Below, piece after piece: positions 33,520 to 41,894 of a stretch of 64,000 nt of DNA. Origin of the DNA: Maritimibacter sp. 55A14. Its GTDB lineage: Bacteria > Pseudomonadota > Alphaproteobacteria > Rhodobacterales > Rhodobacteraceae. The notes beneath the pieces were generated by a model. It was not told the DNA's origin and made no database searches. It saw only the letters and a list, made by a program, of their open reading frames with translations. Position 1 is the first letter of the stretch, and each line of letters starts with the position of its first letter. A program made the position numbers and the translations under genes. Location of the stretch: assembly GCF_003122205.1 (NCBI RefSeq), contig NZ_QEYE01000018.1:1-64000 (forward strand), written 5' to 3'.

Positions 33520-33713
33520 GCATGCTGGACTGGCCGGGGCTGATGCGTGCGGGGCTCTGCGGGCTGGGATTGCGGCCGGCGGAATTCTGGTCGCTCACGC
33601 CGGCGGAGCTGATGACGATGCTGGGCCGCGCCGCGCCCGCGCCGGCGCTGTCGCGTGACCGGCTGGAGGAACTGGCCCGGCGCTATCCCGACATGGAAAA
33701 GAGGGCAGAGTGA
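33516..33713 (+). CDS. GTA protein g10.1 (phage tail assembly chaperone type)
   Basis: 65 residues (LDWPGLMRAGLCGLGLRPAEFWSLTPAELMTMLGRAAP), a short helical protein with the W-x-L-T-P-x-E motif of tail assembly chaperones. It begins in the g10 stop (ATGA) and ends in the g11 start. In many phages the two chaperone parts are joined by frameshifting; here they are separate coupled genes. Confidence 0.82.
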   Translation: MSMLDWPGLMRAGLCGLGLRPAEFWSLTPAELMTMLGRAAPAPALSRDRLEELARRYPDMEKRAE

Positions 33714-34378
33714 TGGATTTTCTGGACGATCTGGAGGGGCTGGACGAGCAGGTCCGGGCTCTGGAGACGAGCCTCGGCGGGGCGCGGGAGGTCTCGGCGG
33801 CCTTCCAGGGGGAACTGGCGTCGATGCGCCAGATGATGCTCTTCACCGGGCGCGAGGTGGGATCGCTGTCGCGCAGTATCGGCAGTGGGCTCAAGCGGGC
33901 CTTCGAGGGGCTGGTTTTCGATGGCGACCGGCTGTCGGACGCATTGCGCGATGTCGCGCGCTCGATGTCGGACGCCGCCTTCAACACCGCGATCCGACCG
34001 GTGCAGAACGCGCTGGGCGGGCTGGTGGCCAATGGCGTGAACGCGGCTGTCTCGGACATCCTGCCCTTTGAGAACGGGGCGAGTTTCAGCCAGGGGCGGG
34101 TGCGGCCTTTCGCCAGCGGTGGCGTGGTCTCGGGCGCGACGCTCTTTCCGATGCGCGGCGGCCTGGGCCTTATGGGCGAGGCCGGACCCGAGGCGATCAT
34201 GCCGCTCGCACGCGGCGCCGACGGGCGGCTGGGCGTGCGCACGCAGGGCGGCAGCGGACGTTCTGTGCAGGTGACGATGAATATCAGCACCCCGGATGTC
34301 GAGGGGTTCCGCCGCTCGCAGTCGCAGCTCGCGGCACAGGTCGGCCGCGCGCTGGGGCGCGGCACGCGCAACAGGTAA
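33710..34378 (+). CDS. GTA tape measure protein (g11)
   Basis: 222 residues: a predicted coiled coil (residues about 1-55), a helical middle (SDALRDVARSMSDAAFNTAIRPVQNALGGLVANGV) and the C-terminal GEAGPEAIMPLARGADGRLGVRTQG motif shared by phage tape measures. It is far shorter than most phage tape measures, matching the very short tail of Rhodobacter GTA particles. It overlaps g10.1 by four bases. Confidence 0.88.
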   Translation: MMDFLDDLEGLDEQVRALETSLGGAREVSAAFQGELASMRQMMLFTGREVGSLSRSIGSGLKRAFEGLVFDGDRLSDALRDVARSMSDAAFNTAIRPVQNALGGLVANGVNAAVSDILPFENGASFSQGRVRPFASGGVVSGATLFPMRGGLGLMGEAGPEAIMPLARGADGRLGVRTQGGSGRSVQVTMNISTPDVEGFRRSQSQLAAQVGRALGRGTRNR

Positions 34379-34387
34379 GGACGGTCG

Positions 34388-35020
34388 ATGAGCTTTCACG
34401 AGGTACGATTTCCAGCCGCGCTGAGCTTCGGGTCGGTGGGCGGGCCGGAGCGGCGCACCGAGATCGTCACGCTGGCCAACGGCTATGAAGAGCGTAACAC
34501 GCCCTGGGCCGACGCACGCCGGCGTTACGATGCGGGGGTGGGGCTGCGGTCGCTCGACGATATCGAGACGCTGATCGCCTTCTTCGAGGCCCGGCAGGGG
34601 CAGCTTTTCGGGTTCCGGTGGAAGGATTGGACAGATTTCAAATCCTCTCTGCCCTCACGCGAACCGGGCTTCGGGGATCAGGTGATCGGGTTGGGCGACG
34701 GCTTGGCGCGCGCTTTTCAGCTGACCAAGCGCTACCGGTCCGGCGAACAGGAGTACCGCAGGCCGATCACCAAGCCCGTGGCCGGCAGCGTCCGGTTGGG
34801 GCTGGGCCGCGACGGGCTGGTGGAGGGCGTGCATTACGAGGTGGACGTGACGACCGGGCGCGTGACGCTGACCGATCCGCCGCCCGAGGGCGCGGAGGTG
34901 ACGGCGGGGTTCGAGTTCGACGTGCCGGTGCGCTTCGACACCGACCGCATCCAGACATCGGTGGCGAATTTCAAGGCCGGGGAGATCCCCAACGTTCCGG
35001 TGGTGGAGGTGCGCGTCTGA
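34388..35020 (+). CDS. GTA distal tail protein (g12, DUF2460)
   Basis: 210-residue DUF2460 protein (FHEVRFPAALSFGSVGGPERRTEIVTLANGYEERNTPW, LDDIETLIAFFEARQGQLFGFRWKDWTD, VDVTTGRVTLTDPPPEGAEVTAGFEFDVPVRFDTD). It forms the ring at the tail tip. AAGGACGG precedes the ATG. The stop overlaps the g13 start by one base. Confidence 0.92.
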   Translation: MSFHEVRFPAALSFGSVGGPERRTEIVTLANGYEERNTPWADARRRYDAGVGLRSLDDIETLIAFFEARQGQLFGFRWKDWTDFKSSLPSREPGFGDQVIGLGDGLARAFQLTKRYRSGEQEYRRPITKPVAGSVRLGLGRDGLVEGVHYEVDVTTGRVTLTDPPPEGAEVTAGFEFDVPVRFDTDRIQTSVANFKAGEIPNVPVVEVRV

Positions 35021-35910
35021 TGCAGGAGTTGAGTGAGAGGCTGGCGGCGCATCTGGCCGGCGGCGTGACAACGTTGACCCGCTGCTGGGCCGTGGCGCGG
35101 CGCGACGGGGTGGTGATGGGGTTCACCGATCACGACCGAGATCTGGCGTTTGATGGCATCGTGTTCCGCGCCGCGTCGGGGTTGACGGCCTCGGCGCTTC
35201 AGCAAAGCTCGGGCCTGTCGGTGGACAACGCGCAGGCCGTGGGCGCGCTGTCGGGCGCCGCGGTGACCGAGGCCGATATCCTGGCGGGGCGGTTCGACCG
35301 CGCGGAGGTTCGCATCTGGCTGGTCAACTGGGCCGAGCCCGAAGATCGGCTGATGCAGTTCCGCGGCAGTTTGGGCGAGATCCGCCGCGCCGATGGCGCC
35401 TTCGAGGCCGAGTTGCGCGGGCTGGCCGAGGCGCTCAATCAGCCGCAGGGCGCGATTTTCCACAAGCGCTGCGCGGCGGTGCTGGGCGACGAGCGCTGCC
35501 GTTTCGATCTCGAAACGCCGGGTTTCACCGAGACGCGGGCGGTGGAGGTGGTGGAGGACGGGCGTATTTTCCGCTTCGCGGAATTTGCCGGGTTCCAGCC
35601 GCGGTGGTTCGAAAAAGGCACCCTCCGGGTCGAGGACGGTCCCGCGACCGGCCTGGTTGGCGTGATCAAGAACGACCGGATCGAGGCGGACGGGCGGTTC
35701 CTGGAGCTTTGGGAGTCGCTGCGTGCCGATATCCGCCCGGGCGACCGTGTCCGGATCGAGGCGGGCTGTGACAAGCGCGAGGAAACCTGTCGCCTGAAAT
35801 TCGATAATTTTAAGAACTTTCGTGGCTTCCCTCATATTCCAGGCGAGGACTGGCTGACCAGCTACCCGGTGCAGGCGGGCCGGAACGATGGCGGGAGCAT
35901 GAACAATTGA
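35020..35910 (+). CDS. GTA baseplate hub protein (g13, DUF2163) with four cysteines
   Basis: 296-residue DUF2163 protein (TRCWAVARRDGVVMGFTDHDRDLAFDG, SGLSVDNAQAVGALSGAAVTEADI). The C-terminal half has two cysteine pairs, HKRCAAVLGDERCRF and GCDKREETCRLKFDN; in the R. capsulatus GTA structure the hub protein holds an iron-sulfur cluster, and these four cysteines are the obvious ligands here. The stop overlaps the g14 start, which is TTG. Confidence 0.92.
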   Translation: MQELSERLAAHLAGGVTTLTRCWAVARRDGVVMGFTDHDRDLAFDGIVFRAASGLTASALQQSSGLSVDNAQAVGALSGAAVTEADILAGRFDRAEVRIWLVNWAEPEDRLMQFRGSLGEIRRADGAFEAELRGLAEALNQPQGAIFHKRCAAVLGDERCRFDLETPGFTETRAVEVVEDGRIFRFAEFAGFQPRWFEKGTLRVEDGPATGLVGVIKNDRIEADGRFLELWESLRADIRPGDRVRIEAGCDKREETCRLKFDNFKNFRGFPHIPGEDWLTSYPVQAGRNDGGSMNN

Positions 35911-36353
35911 GCGCGATCGGCGGGGAGGCGGTACGGATCGCCCGCGGTTGGATCGGCACGCCCTACATGCATCAGGCCTCGGCCAGGGGCGCGGGGGCGG
36001 ATTGCCTGGGATTGCTGCGCGGCGTCTGGCGTGGGCTCTACGGGGCGGAGCCGGAAACGGTGCCGCCCTACACGATGGACTGGTCCGAGCCGTCGCACCG
36101 CGAGGTTCTCTGGCAGGCGGCGGAACGGCATCTCATTGCCTTGCCCGAAGGTGCCGCGGGACCGGGGGAGGTTCTGCTCTTCCGGATGCGGCGGGGAGCC
36201 GTGGCCAAGCATCTGGGGATTTCAGCGCGGACCGGCGCGGTCCCCACATTCATTCACGCCTATAGCGGGCACATGGTGGTGGAAAACCCGCTCTCCGCGC
36301 CCTGGGCGCGCCGGATCGTGGCGCGGCTTCAATTTCCGGAAAGGAGGTCCTGA
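35907..36353 (+). CDS. GTA cell-wall peptidase (g14, NlpC/P60)
   Basis: 148-residue NlpC/P60 peptidase at the baseplate. Catalytic C33 lies in GADCLGLLRGVW and H102 in AKHLGIS. It should cut peptidoglycan cross-links of the recipient during DNA entry. The start is a TTG inside the stop of g13 (TTGA), with GGGAG 9 bases upstream; a rare start codon keeps its level low. The stop overlaps the g15 start. Confidence 0.9.
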   Translation: MSAIGGEAVRIARGWIGTPYMHQASARGAGADCLGLLRGVWRGLYGAEPETVPPYTMDWSEPSHREVLWQAAERHLIALPEGAAGPGEVLLFRMRRGAVAKHLGISARTGAVPTFIHAYSGHMVVENPLSAPWARRIVARLQFPERRS

Positions 36354-39300
36354 TGGCGACCATTCTGTTGTCTGCTGCCGGGGCGAGCGCGGGCGCGGCG
36401 ATCGGCGGCTCGGTCCTGGGGCTCTCGTCGGCGGTGATCGGCCGGGCGGCGGGTGTCACTTTCGGCCGGGTGATCGACCAGAAGCTGATCGGTCAGGGTT
36501 CGGATGTGGTGGAGACCGGCCGGGTGGAGCGTTTCCGCCTGACCGGCGCGAGCGAGGGCGCCGCGATCCCGCTGACCTGGGGGCAGGTGCGGGTCGCGGG
36601 GCAGGCGATCTGGGCGTCGCGCTTCCGCGAGATTGTCACGGAGAGCGGTGGCGGCGGCAAGGGCGCGCCGAGCCCGCCCAAGACCCGCAGTTTCAGCTAT
36701 ACGGTCAGCCTGGCCATTGCGTTGGGTGAAGGCGTGGTCACCCGCTTGGGCCGCGTCTGGGCCGATGGCGTGGAAATCGCGGTGGATGATCTGAACCTGC
36801 GATTCTATCCGGGCGACGAGGTACAGATCGCCGATCCGCTGATCGAGGCGGTGGAGGGTGCGGGGCGTGCTCCGGCCTATCGGGGCACGGCCTATGTGGT
36901 GATCGAGGATCTGGACCTGTCGCGCTTCGGCAACCGGATCCCACAGTTCAGTTTCGAGATCTTCCGCGCCGCACGGCCGCAGGCGGCGGCCGGGCCGGGC
37001 CGGCCGGGCGATCTGGTTCGGGGGGTGGCGCTGATTCCCGGCACCGGTGAGTATGCGCTGGCCACGACATCGGTCCATGTCTCCGACGGGCCGGGCGTGA
37101 ACCGTTGGCTCAACGTCAACACGCCGGGCAGCCGCACCGATTTCGACCGCTCGCTGGAGGCGCTGCGCGAGGAGGTTCCGAATTGCGGCGCCGTATCGCT
37201 GGTCGTGAGCTGGTTCGGTACCGATCTGCGTGCCGGACGGGGGCGCGTCGAGCCGCGCGTTGAACGGGCCGATCACGAAGGGGTGGAAATGCCCTGGCGT
37301 GTGAGCGGCGCGAGTCGCGCGGGCGTGGCCGAGGTCAGCCGGATCGACGGCCGCCCGTCTTTCGGCGGCACGCCGGCCGATGCAGCGGTGATCGAGGCGA
37401 TTGCGGCGCTGCGCGCGGCCGGGCATGCGGCGATCTTCTATCCATTCGTGTTGATGGACATCCCGGCGGGCAACGGGCTGGCCGACCCCTGGAGCGAGGC
37501 GGAGGATCAGCCGGCCTTTCCCTGGCGCGGGCGGATTACGTCGGAGGTCGCGCCCGGTCGGCCGGGCTCGCCCGACGGGACGCAGGCCGCCGAGGCGGAG
37601 GTCGCGCGTTTCTTCGGCACCGCGCAGGTTGGGGATTTTACGCCTCAAGGCGCGGGCGTAGTCTATGCCGGGCCGCAGGAATGGTCCTACCGGCGCTTCG
37701 TGCTGCACTACGCCCATCTCTGTGCGCTGGCGGGGGGCGTTGAGGCATTCGTCATCGGTTCGGAACTTCGCAGTCTGACGCAGATCCGCGGCGCGGGCGG
37801 AAGTTTCCCGGCGGTCGCCGCGCTGCGCGCACTCGCGGGCGATGTCCGCGCGATCCTCGGGCCTGAAACCCGGATCGGTTATGCCGCGGACTGGAGCGAG
37901 TATTTCGGATATCATCCGCAGGACGGATCGGGCGATGTCTATTTCCATCTCGACCCGCTCTGGGCGGATGTCGCAATAGACTTCGTGGGGGTCGACAATT
38001 ACATGCCGGTCGCCGATTGGCGGGAGGGCGAGGACCATGCCGACGCGAAATTCGGCGAGATTTACAATCTCGACTATCTGCGAGGCAATATAGCGGGCGG
38101 GGAGGGCTTCGATTGGTTCTATGGCTCCGAGGAAGAGCGCGCGGCACAGATCAGGACACCGATCACCGATGGCGCCTATGGCGAGCCCTGGGTGTTTCGG
38201 TTCAAGGATCTTCGCAACTGGTGGTCGCAGCCGCATTTCGAACGGATCGGCGGCGTGCGGCAGGAGACGCCCACGGCCTGGGAGCCGCAGTCCAAGCCCT
38301 TCTGGTTCACCGAGATCGGTTGCGCGGCGATCGACAAGGGTGCCAACGAACCCAACAAATTCCTGGATCCCAGATCGAGCGAGTCTTCCCTGCCGCGATT
38401 TTCCAACGGCCGGCGCGACGACCTGATGCTGCTGCAATATCTTCGTGCGGTGCTGGGATTCTGGTCCGAGCCGGAGAACAACCCGGTCTCGGAGATCTAT
38501 GACGGGTCGATGGTCGATCCGTCGCGCATCCTGGTCTGGGCCTGGGATGCGCGCCCCTGGCCGGCCTTTCCGAACAACACCGCGCTCTGGTCCGATGGCG
38601 ACAATTTTGCGCGCGGGCATTGGCTGAACGGGCGCCTCACGCTGGAGACGCTGGACGACGTGGTGGCCGAGATCAGCGAGCGTTCGGGGATGGACGCCTT
38701 CGATGTCTCGGGGCTTTATTCGGTATTGCGCAGATATGAGCTGTCGGATGTCTCGACGGCGCGCGCGGCGATTCAGCCGTTGGTTCTGGCCTATGGGTTC
38801 GACGCGGGGGAGCGCGGCGGGACGCTGCGCTTCTTCAACCGCGACGCGGCACCTGATGCGGTGCTCGACGAGCCGCGTCTCGCGGTTCTGCCGGGTGAGC
38901 CGGCGGGCGTGCAGACCCTTCGCGAGCCGGACGCCGAAACCGCTGGCCGCGTGCGGGTAATTTTCGTGGAGGCCGGCGGCGATTACGAAGCGCGCGCCGC
39001 CGAGACAATTTTTCCCGACGAGGAGACGCGCAGCGTGGCGCAGACGGACCTGCCGCTCGCGCTGACCCGTACGGAGGGGCAAGCGGCGGTCGAATGCTGG
39101 CTGGCCACGGCACGGGTGGGGCGCGATACGGCGCGGTTCGCGTTGCCGCCCTCGGCTATGCATCTGGGGGCGGGTGACGTTGTGCTGCATCGTGCCGGCG
39201 GGGATGACACGCTTTACCGGATCGACAGGGTGGAGGAGGCCGGCGCTCGGCTTTGCGATGCGGTGCGGGTGGAGCGCGGGCTCTACGCGCCAAGCGATGA

Positions 39301-40276
39301 GACCGAGCAGCTACCGCGGTTGCGCGCCTTCGCGCCCGTCACGCCGGTCTTTCCGCAATTCCTGGACCTGCCGCTGTTGACCGGCGACGAGGTGGCGCAT
39401 GCCCCGCACTTGGCGGTGAGCGCCACGCCCTGGCCTGGCACCGTTGCAGTCTATTCGGCGCCATTCGACGAGGGCTACACGCTCAACCGGCTTTTCGAGA
39501 CACCGAGCGTGGTGGGTGTGACCGAAACGGTTCTGGTGCGCGCGCCGTCGGGGCGGTGGGACAGGGGACCGGCGCTGCGGGTGCGAATGTTCGGAGGGGC
39601 GCTTTCCTCTGTCTCGGCGGAGCAGGTGTTGGCCGGTGCCAACGCGCTGGCGATCGGCGACGGCTCGACGGACAACTGGGAGGTGCTGCAGTTCCGGGAT
39701 GCGGTGCTCGTGGATGAGGGGCGCTGGGATCTGACGCTACGGCTACGGGGGCAGGCCGGCACGGATGGTATTCAGCCCGACGCATGGCCCGTCGGCAGCC
39801 GGGTCGTGCTGCTGAACGGCGCGCCCGCGCAGGTCGACCTGCCGCTCTCGGCGCGCGATCTGGAGCGAAATTTCCGGATCGGTCCGGCGCAGCGGCCGGT
39901 GGACGATCCGGTTTTCGTGCATGTGGAGCAGGCGTTCCGCGGGATCGGGCTGCGCCCCTATGCGCCGGTGCATCTGCGGATGCAGGCGCAGGCGGACGGC
40001 GCGCTGGACCTGAGTTGGGTCCGGCGCAGCCGTATCGACGGCGATAGCTGGTCGTCGATCAAGGTGCCGTTGGGCGAGACGCGGGAAGCGTATCGGGTCC
40101 GGGTGATCCGGGACGGCGTAATCCTGCGCGAGGCGGAAACCACCGCGCCCGGTTGGCGCTACACCGCCGCGGCGCAGGCAGAGGATGGAGTCGCGGTGGC
40201 TTTCGAGTTGGCCGTGGCACAGCTTTCGGACAGTTTCGGGCCGGGACCCTTCGCATCGGTGGAGATCAATGGCTGA
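36353..40276 (+). CDS. GTA megatron, glycoside-hydrolase/tail-tip protein (g15)
   Basis: 1307-residue baseplate protein, the largest of the cluster. The N-terminus is small-residue rich and hydrophobic (ILLSAAGASAGAAIGGSVLGLSSAVIG), followed by a hub-like part with FSYTVSLAIALGEG. Residues about 430-720 form the GTA TIM-barrel (RIGYAADWSEYFGYHP, DFVGVDNYMPVADWREGED, FWFTEIGCAAIDKGANEPNKF), whose acidic residues suggest glycosidase ancestry. The second half matches phage tip-attachment proteins (NRDAAPDAVLDEPRLA). It starts within the g14 stop. In R. capsulatus this protein forms the central tail fibre and contacts the recipient. Confidence 0.93.
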   Translation: MATILLSAAGASAGAAIGGSVLGLSSAVIGRAAGVTFGRVIDQKLIGQGSDVVETGRVERFRLTGASEGAAIPLTWGQVRVAGQAIWASRFREIVTESGGGGKGAPSPPKTRSFSYTVSLAIALGEGVVTRLGRVWADGVEIAVDDLNLRFYPGDEVQIADPLIEAVEGAGRAPAYRGTAYVVIEDLDLSRFGNRIPQFSFEIFRAARPQAAAGPGRPGDLVRGVALIPGTGEYALATTSVHVSDGPGVNRWLNVNTPGSRTDFDRSLEALREEVPNCGAVSLVVSWFGTDLRAGRGRVEPRVERADHEGVEMPWRVSGASRAGVAEVSRIDGRPSFGGTPADAAVIEAIAALRAAGHAAIFYPFVLMDIPAGNGLADPWSEAEDQPAFPWRGRITSEVAPGRPGSPDGTQAAEAEVARFFGTAQVGDFTPQGAGVVYAGPQEWSYRRFVLHYAHLCALAGGVEAFVIGSELRSLTQIRGAGGSFPAVAALRALAGDVRAILGPETRIGYAADWSEYFGYHPQDGSGDVYFHLDPLWADVAIDFVGVDNYMPVADWREGEDHADAKFGEIYNLDYLRGNIAGGEGFDWFYGSEEERAAQIRTPITDGAYGEPWVFRFKDLRNWWSQPHFERIGGVRQETPTAWEPQSKPFWFTEIGCAAIDKGANEPNKFLDPRSSESSLPRFSNGRRDDLMLLQYLRAVLGFWSEPENNPVSEIYDGSMVDPSRILVWAWDARPWPAFPNNTALWSDGDNFARGHWLNGRLTLETLDDVVAEISERSGMDAFDVSGLYSVLRRYELSDVSTARAAIQPLVLAYGFDAGERGGTLRFFNRDAAPDAVLDEPRLAVLPGEPAGVQTLREPDAETAGRVRVIFVEAGGDYEARAAETIFPDEETRSVAQTDLPLALTRTEGQAAVECWLATARVGRDTARFALPPSAMHLGAGDVVLHRAGGDDTLYRIDRVEEAGARLCDAVRVERGLYAPSDETEQLPRLRAFAPVTPVFPQFLDLPLLTGDEVAHAPHLAVSATPWPGTVAVYSAPFDEGYTLNRLFETPSVVGVTETVLVRAPSGRWDRGPALRVRMFGGALSSVSAEQVLAGANALAIGDGSTDNWEVLQFRDAVLVDEGRWDLTLRLRGQAGTDGIQPDAWPVGSRVVLLNGAPAQVDLPLSARDLERNFRIGPAQRPVDDPVFVHVEQAFRGIGLRPYAPVHLRMQAQADGALDLSWVRRSRIDGDSWSSIKVPLGETREAYRVRVIRDGVILREAETTAPGWRYTAAAQAEDGVAVAFELAVAQLSDSFGPGPFASVEING

Positions 40277-40587
40277 TGCGGCCGGTCCTGCACGGGGATG
40301 TCGTGACCGCGGCGCGCGCGCTTTTGGCCGCGCCGCCGCTTTTGCGCGGCATGCTGGCAGAGCGGCTTGTGGCGGAGGCATGCTGGGCCGATATTTGGCG
40401 CAAGCGGCTGAGGCGGGCGCATCCAACCTGGGGGGACGGCACGCTGGAGGCGGCGGCGCGGCGGCGCGCGCTGGCGCGGGAGCCCTTCCTGAACGACGCG
40501 GATTATTGCGCATGCATGATGCTGGTCTTCGAGGCGCTGCTGGCGCGGCGCAGGGCGGGCCGGGCAATCAGCCGGAAGCGCAACTGA
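40276..40587 (+). CDS. conserved-looking small protein downstream of g15
   Basis: 103 residues (MRPVLHGDVVTAARALLAAPPLLRGMLAERLVAEA, WGDGTLEAAARR, FLNDADYCACMMLVFEALLARR), helical and arginine-rich with two close cysteines. It starts in the stop of g15, so it is made together with it. I recall similar proteins in the same place in other Rhodobacteraceae but no known function. Its last 20 bases overlap the DksA/TraR gene on the opposite strand. Confidence 0.75.
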   Translation: MRPVLHGDVVTAARALLAAPPLLRGMLAERLVAEACWADIWRKRLRRAHPTWGDGTLEAAARRRALAREPFLNDADYCACMMLVFEALLARRRAGRAISRKRN

Positions 40588-40912
40588 CGCATCGCGTGAC
40601 GGTCGGATCGAGGTCGAGGCGTCCGGGCGCGATCTCCTCGCCGCAATCCTCGCAATAGCCGAATTCGCCCGCGTCGAGGCGCGAGAGCGCGGCCCGGATG
40701 CGCAGGATCATCTGCTGGCGGCGGGCATGGGTGGCGTTCGCCATCGCCTGCTGCTGCATGGCGTCCATGCGCGACAGGCGCCCCACCGATTGCTGGTCCA
40801 ACGCGACCGTGTCGCGGCTGCCTTCGGCCGCCTTATCCTGATCGGAAAGCTCCGCCAGCATGTCGTGCAGGCGGGTCCGGAAGGCCGCAAGACGGTCATC
40901 AGGGACGGTCAT
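40568..40912 (-). CDS. DksA/TraR-family zinc-finger protein
   Basis: 114 residues: an N-terminal coiled coil (LAAFRTRLHDMLAEL ... ATHARRQQMILRIRAALSRLDAGEFG) and a C-terminal zinc finger YCEDCGEEI ... TRCVSCAS with four cysteines. Such proteins bind in the secondary channel of RNA polymerase. The coiled-coil tip lacks an obvious D-x-x-D-A pair typical of classical DksA, so it belongs to the shorter TraR/YbiI-like group. It is convergent and overlapping with the gene after GTA g15. Confidence 0.88.
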   Translation of the reverse strand: MTVPDDRLAAFRTRLHDMLAELSDQDKAAEGSRDTVALDQQSVGRLSRMDAMQQQAMANATHARRQQMILRIRAALSRLDAGEFGYCEDCGEEIAPGRLDLDPTVTRCVSCASG

Positions 40913-40988
40913 GTTACGGATTACCCTTTCTCATTTGGTCCGTAGCGCTTATCTGGTGTAGAAGATGGGCATCCAGGAGGAAAGCGCC

Positions 40989-41807
40989 ATGGCCAAGAGA
41001 CGCACGAATCTGTCCGCGATCGACCCGGTTTGGGACCGGATCTGCGACGAAGCCGAGCGGGTGGTTCAGGAAGAGCCGCTTCTGGGCGGGCTCGTGCATT
41101 CCAGCCTGCTGCACCATCCGACGCTGGAACGGTCGCTGGCCTACCGGCTGTCTATGAAACTGGCCTCCGGCGAGATGTCCGAGCAAATCCTGCGCGAGAT
41201 TTTCGACGAGGCGCATGGCCGCGCCCCCGAACTGGGCCGCGCGGCGCGGGCCGATCTGGTGGCGGTCTACGAGCGCGACCCGGCCTGCCACAGGCTGTTG
41301 CAGCCGGTTCTCTACTTCAAGGGCTACCAGGCGGTGCAATCCTACCGGCTGGCGCATTGGCTCTACGAGATCGGGCGCAAGGACATGGCCTTCTTCATCC
41401 AGATGCGCGTCTCGGAAGTGTTCGGTGTCGATATTCACCCGGCTGCCCGGCTGGGGCAGGGGATCATGATCGACCACGCCCATTCCATCGTGATCGGGGA
41501 GACCGCGGTCGTCGGCGACAATGTCTCGATGCTGCACTCGGTGACGCTGGGCGGCACCGGCAAGGAGGACGGCGACCGGCACCCGAAGATCGGCGATGGC
41601 GTGATGATCGGTGCGGGTGCCAAGGTGCTGGGCAATATCACCGTGGGCCATTGCTCGCGCATCGCCGCGGGTTCGGTCGTGTTGGAGGCGGTGCCGCCGA
41701 TGAAAACGGTGGCGGGCGTGCCGGCGAAGATCGTGGGCGAGGCGGGATGCGCGCAGCCCGCGATCAGCATGGACCAGCTTCTCAACAGCCCCAGCGAAAA
41801 TCTCTGA
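40989..41807 (+). CDS. cysE: serine O-acetyltransferase
   Basis: 272-residue CysE, which acetylates serine in the first committed step of cysteine synthesis. The N-terminal helical domain (LVHSSLLHHPTLERSLAYRLSMKLAS) and the left-handed beta-helix (IHPAARLGQGIMIDHAHSIVIGETAVVGDNVSMLHSVTLGGTGK) are both complete; catalytic D and H lie in IDHAH. ATG at 40989 has AGGAGGAA 7 bases upstream. A strong terminator follows. Confidence 0.96.
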   Translation: MAKRRTNLSAIDPVWDRICDEAERVVQEEPLLGGLVHSSLLHHPTLERSLAYRLSMKLASGEMSEQILREIFDEAHGRAPELGRAARADLVAVYERDPACHRLLQPVLYFKGYQAVQSYRLAHWLYEIGRKDMAFFIQMRVSEVFGVDIHPAARLGQGIMIDHAHSIVIGETAVVGDNVSMLHSVTLGGTGKEDGDRHPKIGDGVMIGAGAKVLGNITVGHCSRIAAGSVVLEAVPPMKTVAGVPAKIVGEAGCAQPAISMDQLLNSPSENL

Positions 41808-41844
41808 GCCATTCAGGCCCCGCGCAACGGTTGAGGAAAACGAA

Positions 41845-41873
41845 AACGCCCGCCTGTCCAGGCGGGCGTTCTT
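41845..41873. terminator. bidirectional terminator between cysE and pdhC
   Basis: AACGCCCGCCT and AGGCGGGCGTT form an 11-bp stem with a GTCC loop. T residues follow on the plus strand and the A-run before it gives T residues on the minus strand, so it can end both convergent genes. Confidence 0.85.
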
Positions 41874-41894
41874 TTGTGTTCGCGTGTGGCCCGG

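Noticed and set aside
36329-39190. 953-codon open frame antisense to GTA g15
   Set aside because: Composition is that of a shadow frame and g15 is unmistakable on the plus strand.
26142-40912. Interpretation as an ordinary prophage
   Set aside because: No integrase, attachment sites, replication, repressor or lysis genes, and gene order is that of Rhodobacterales GTAs.
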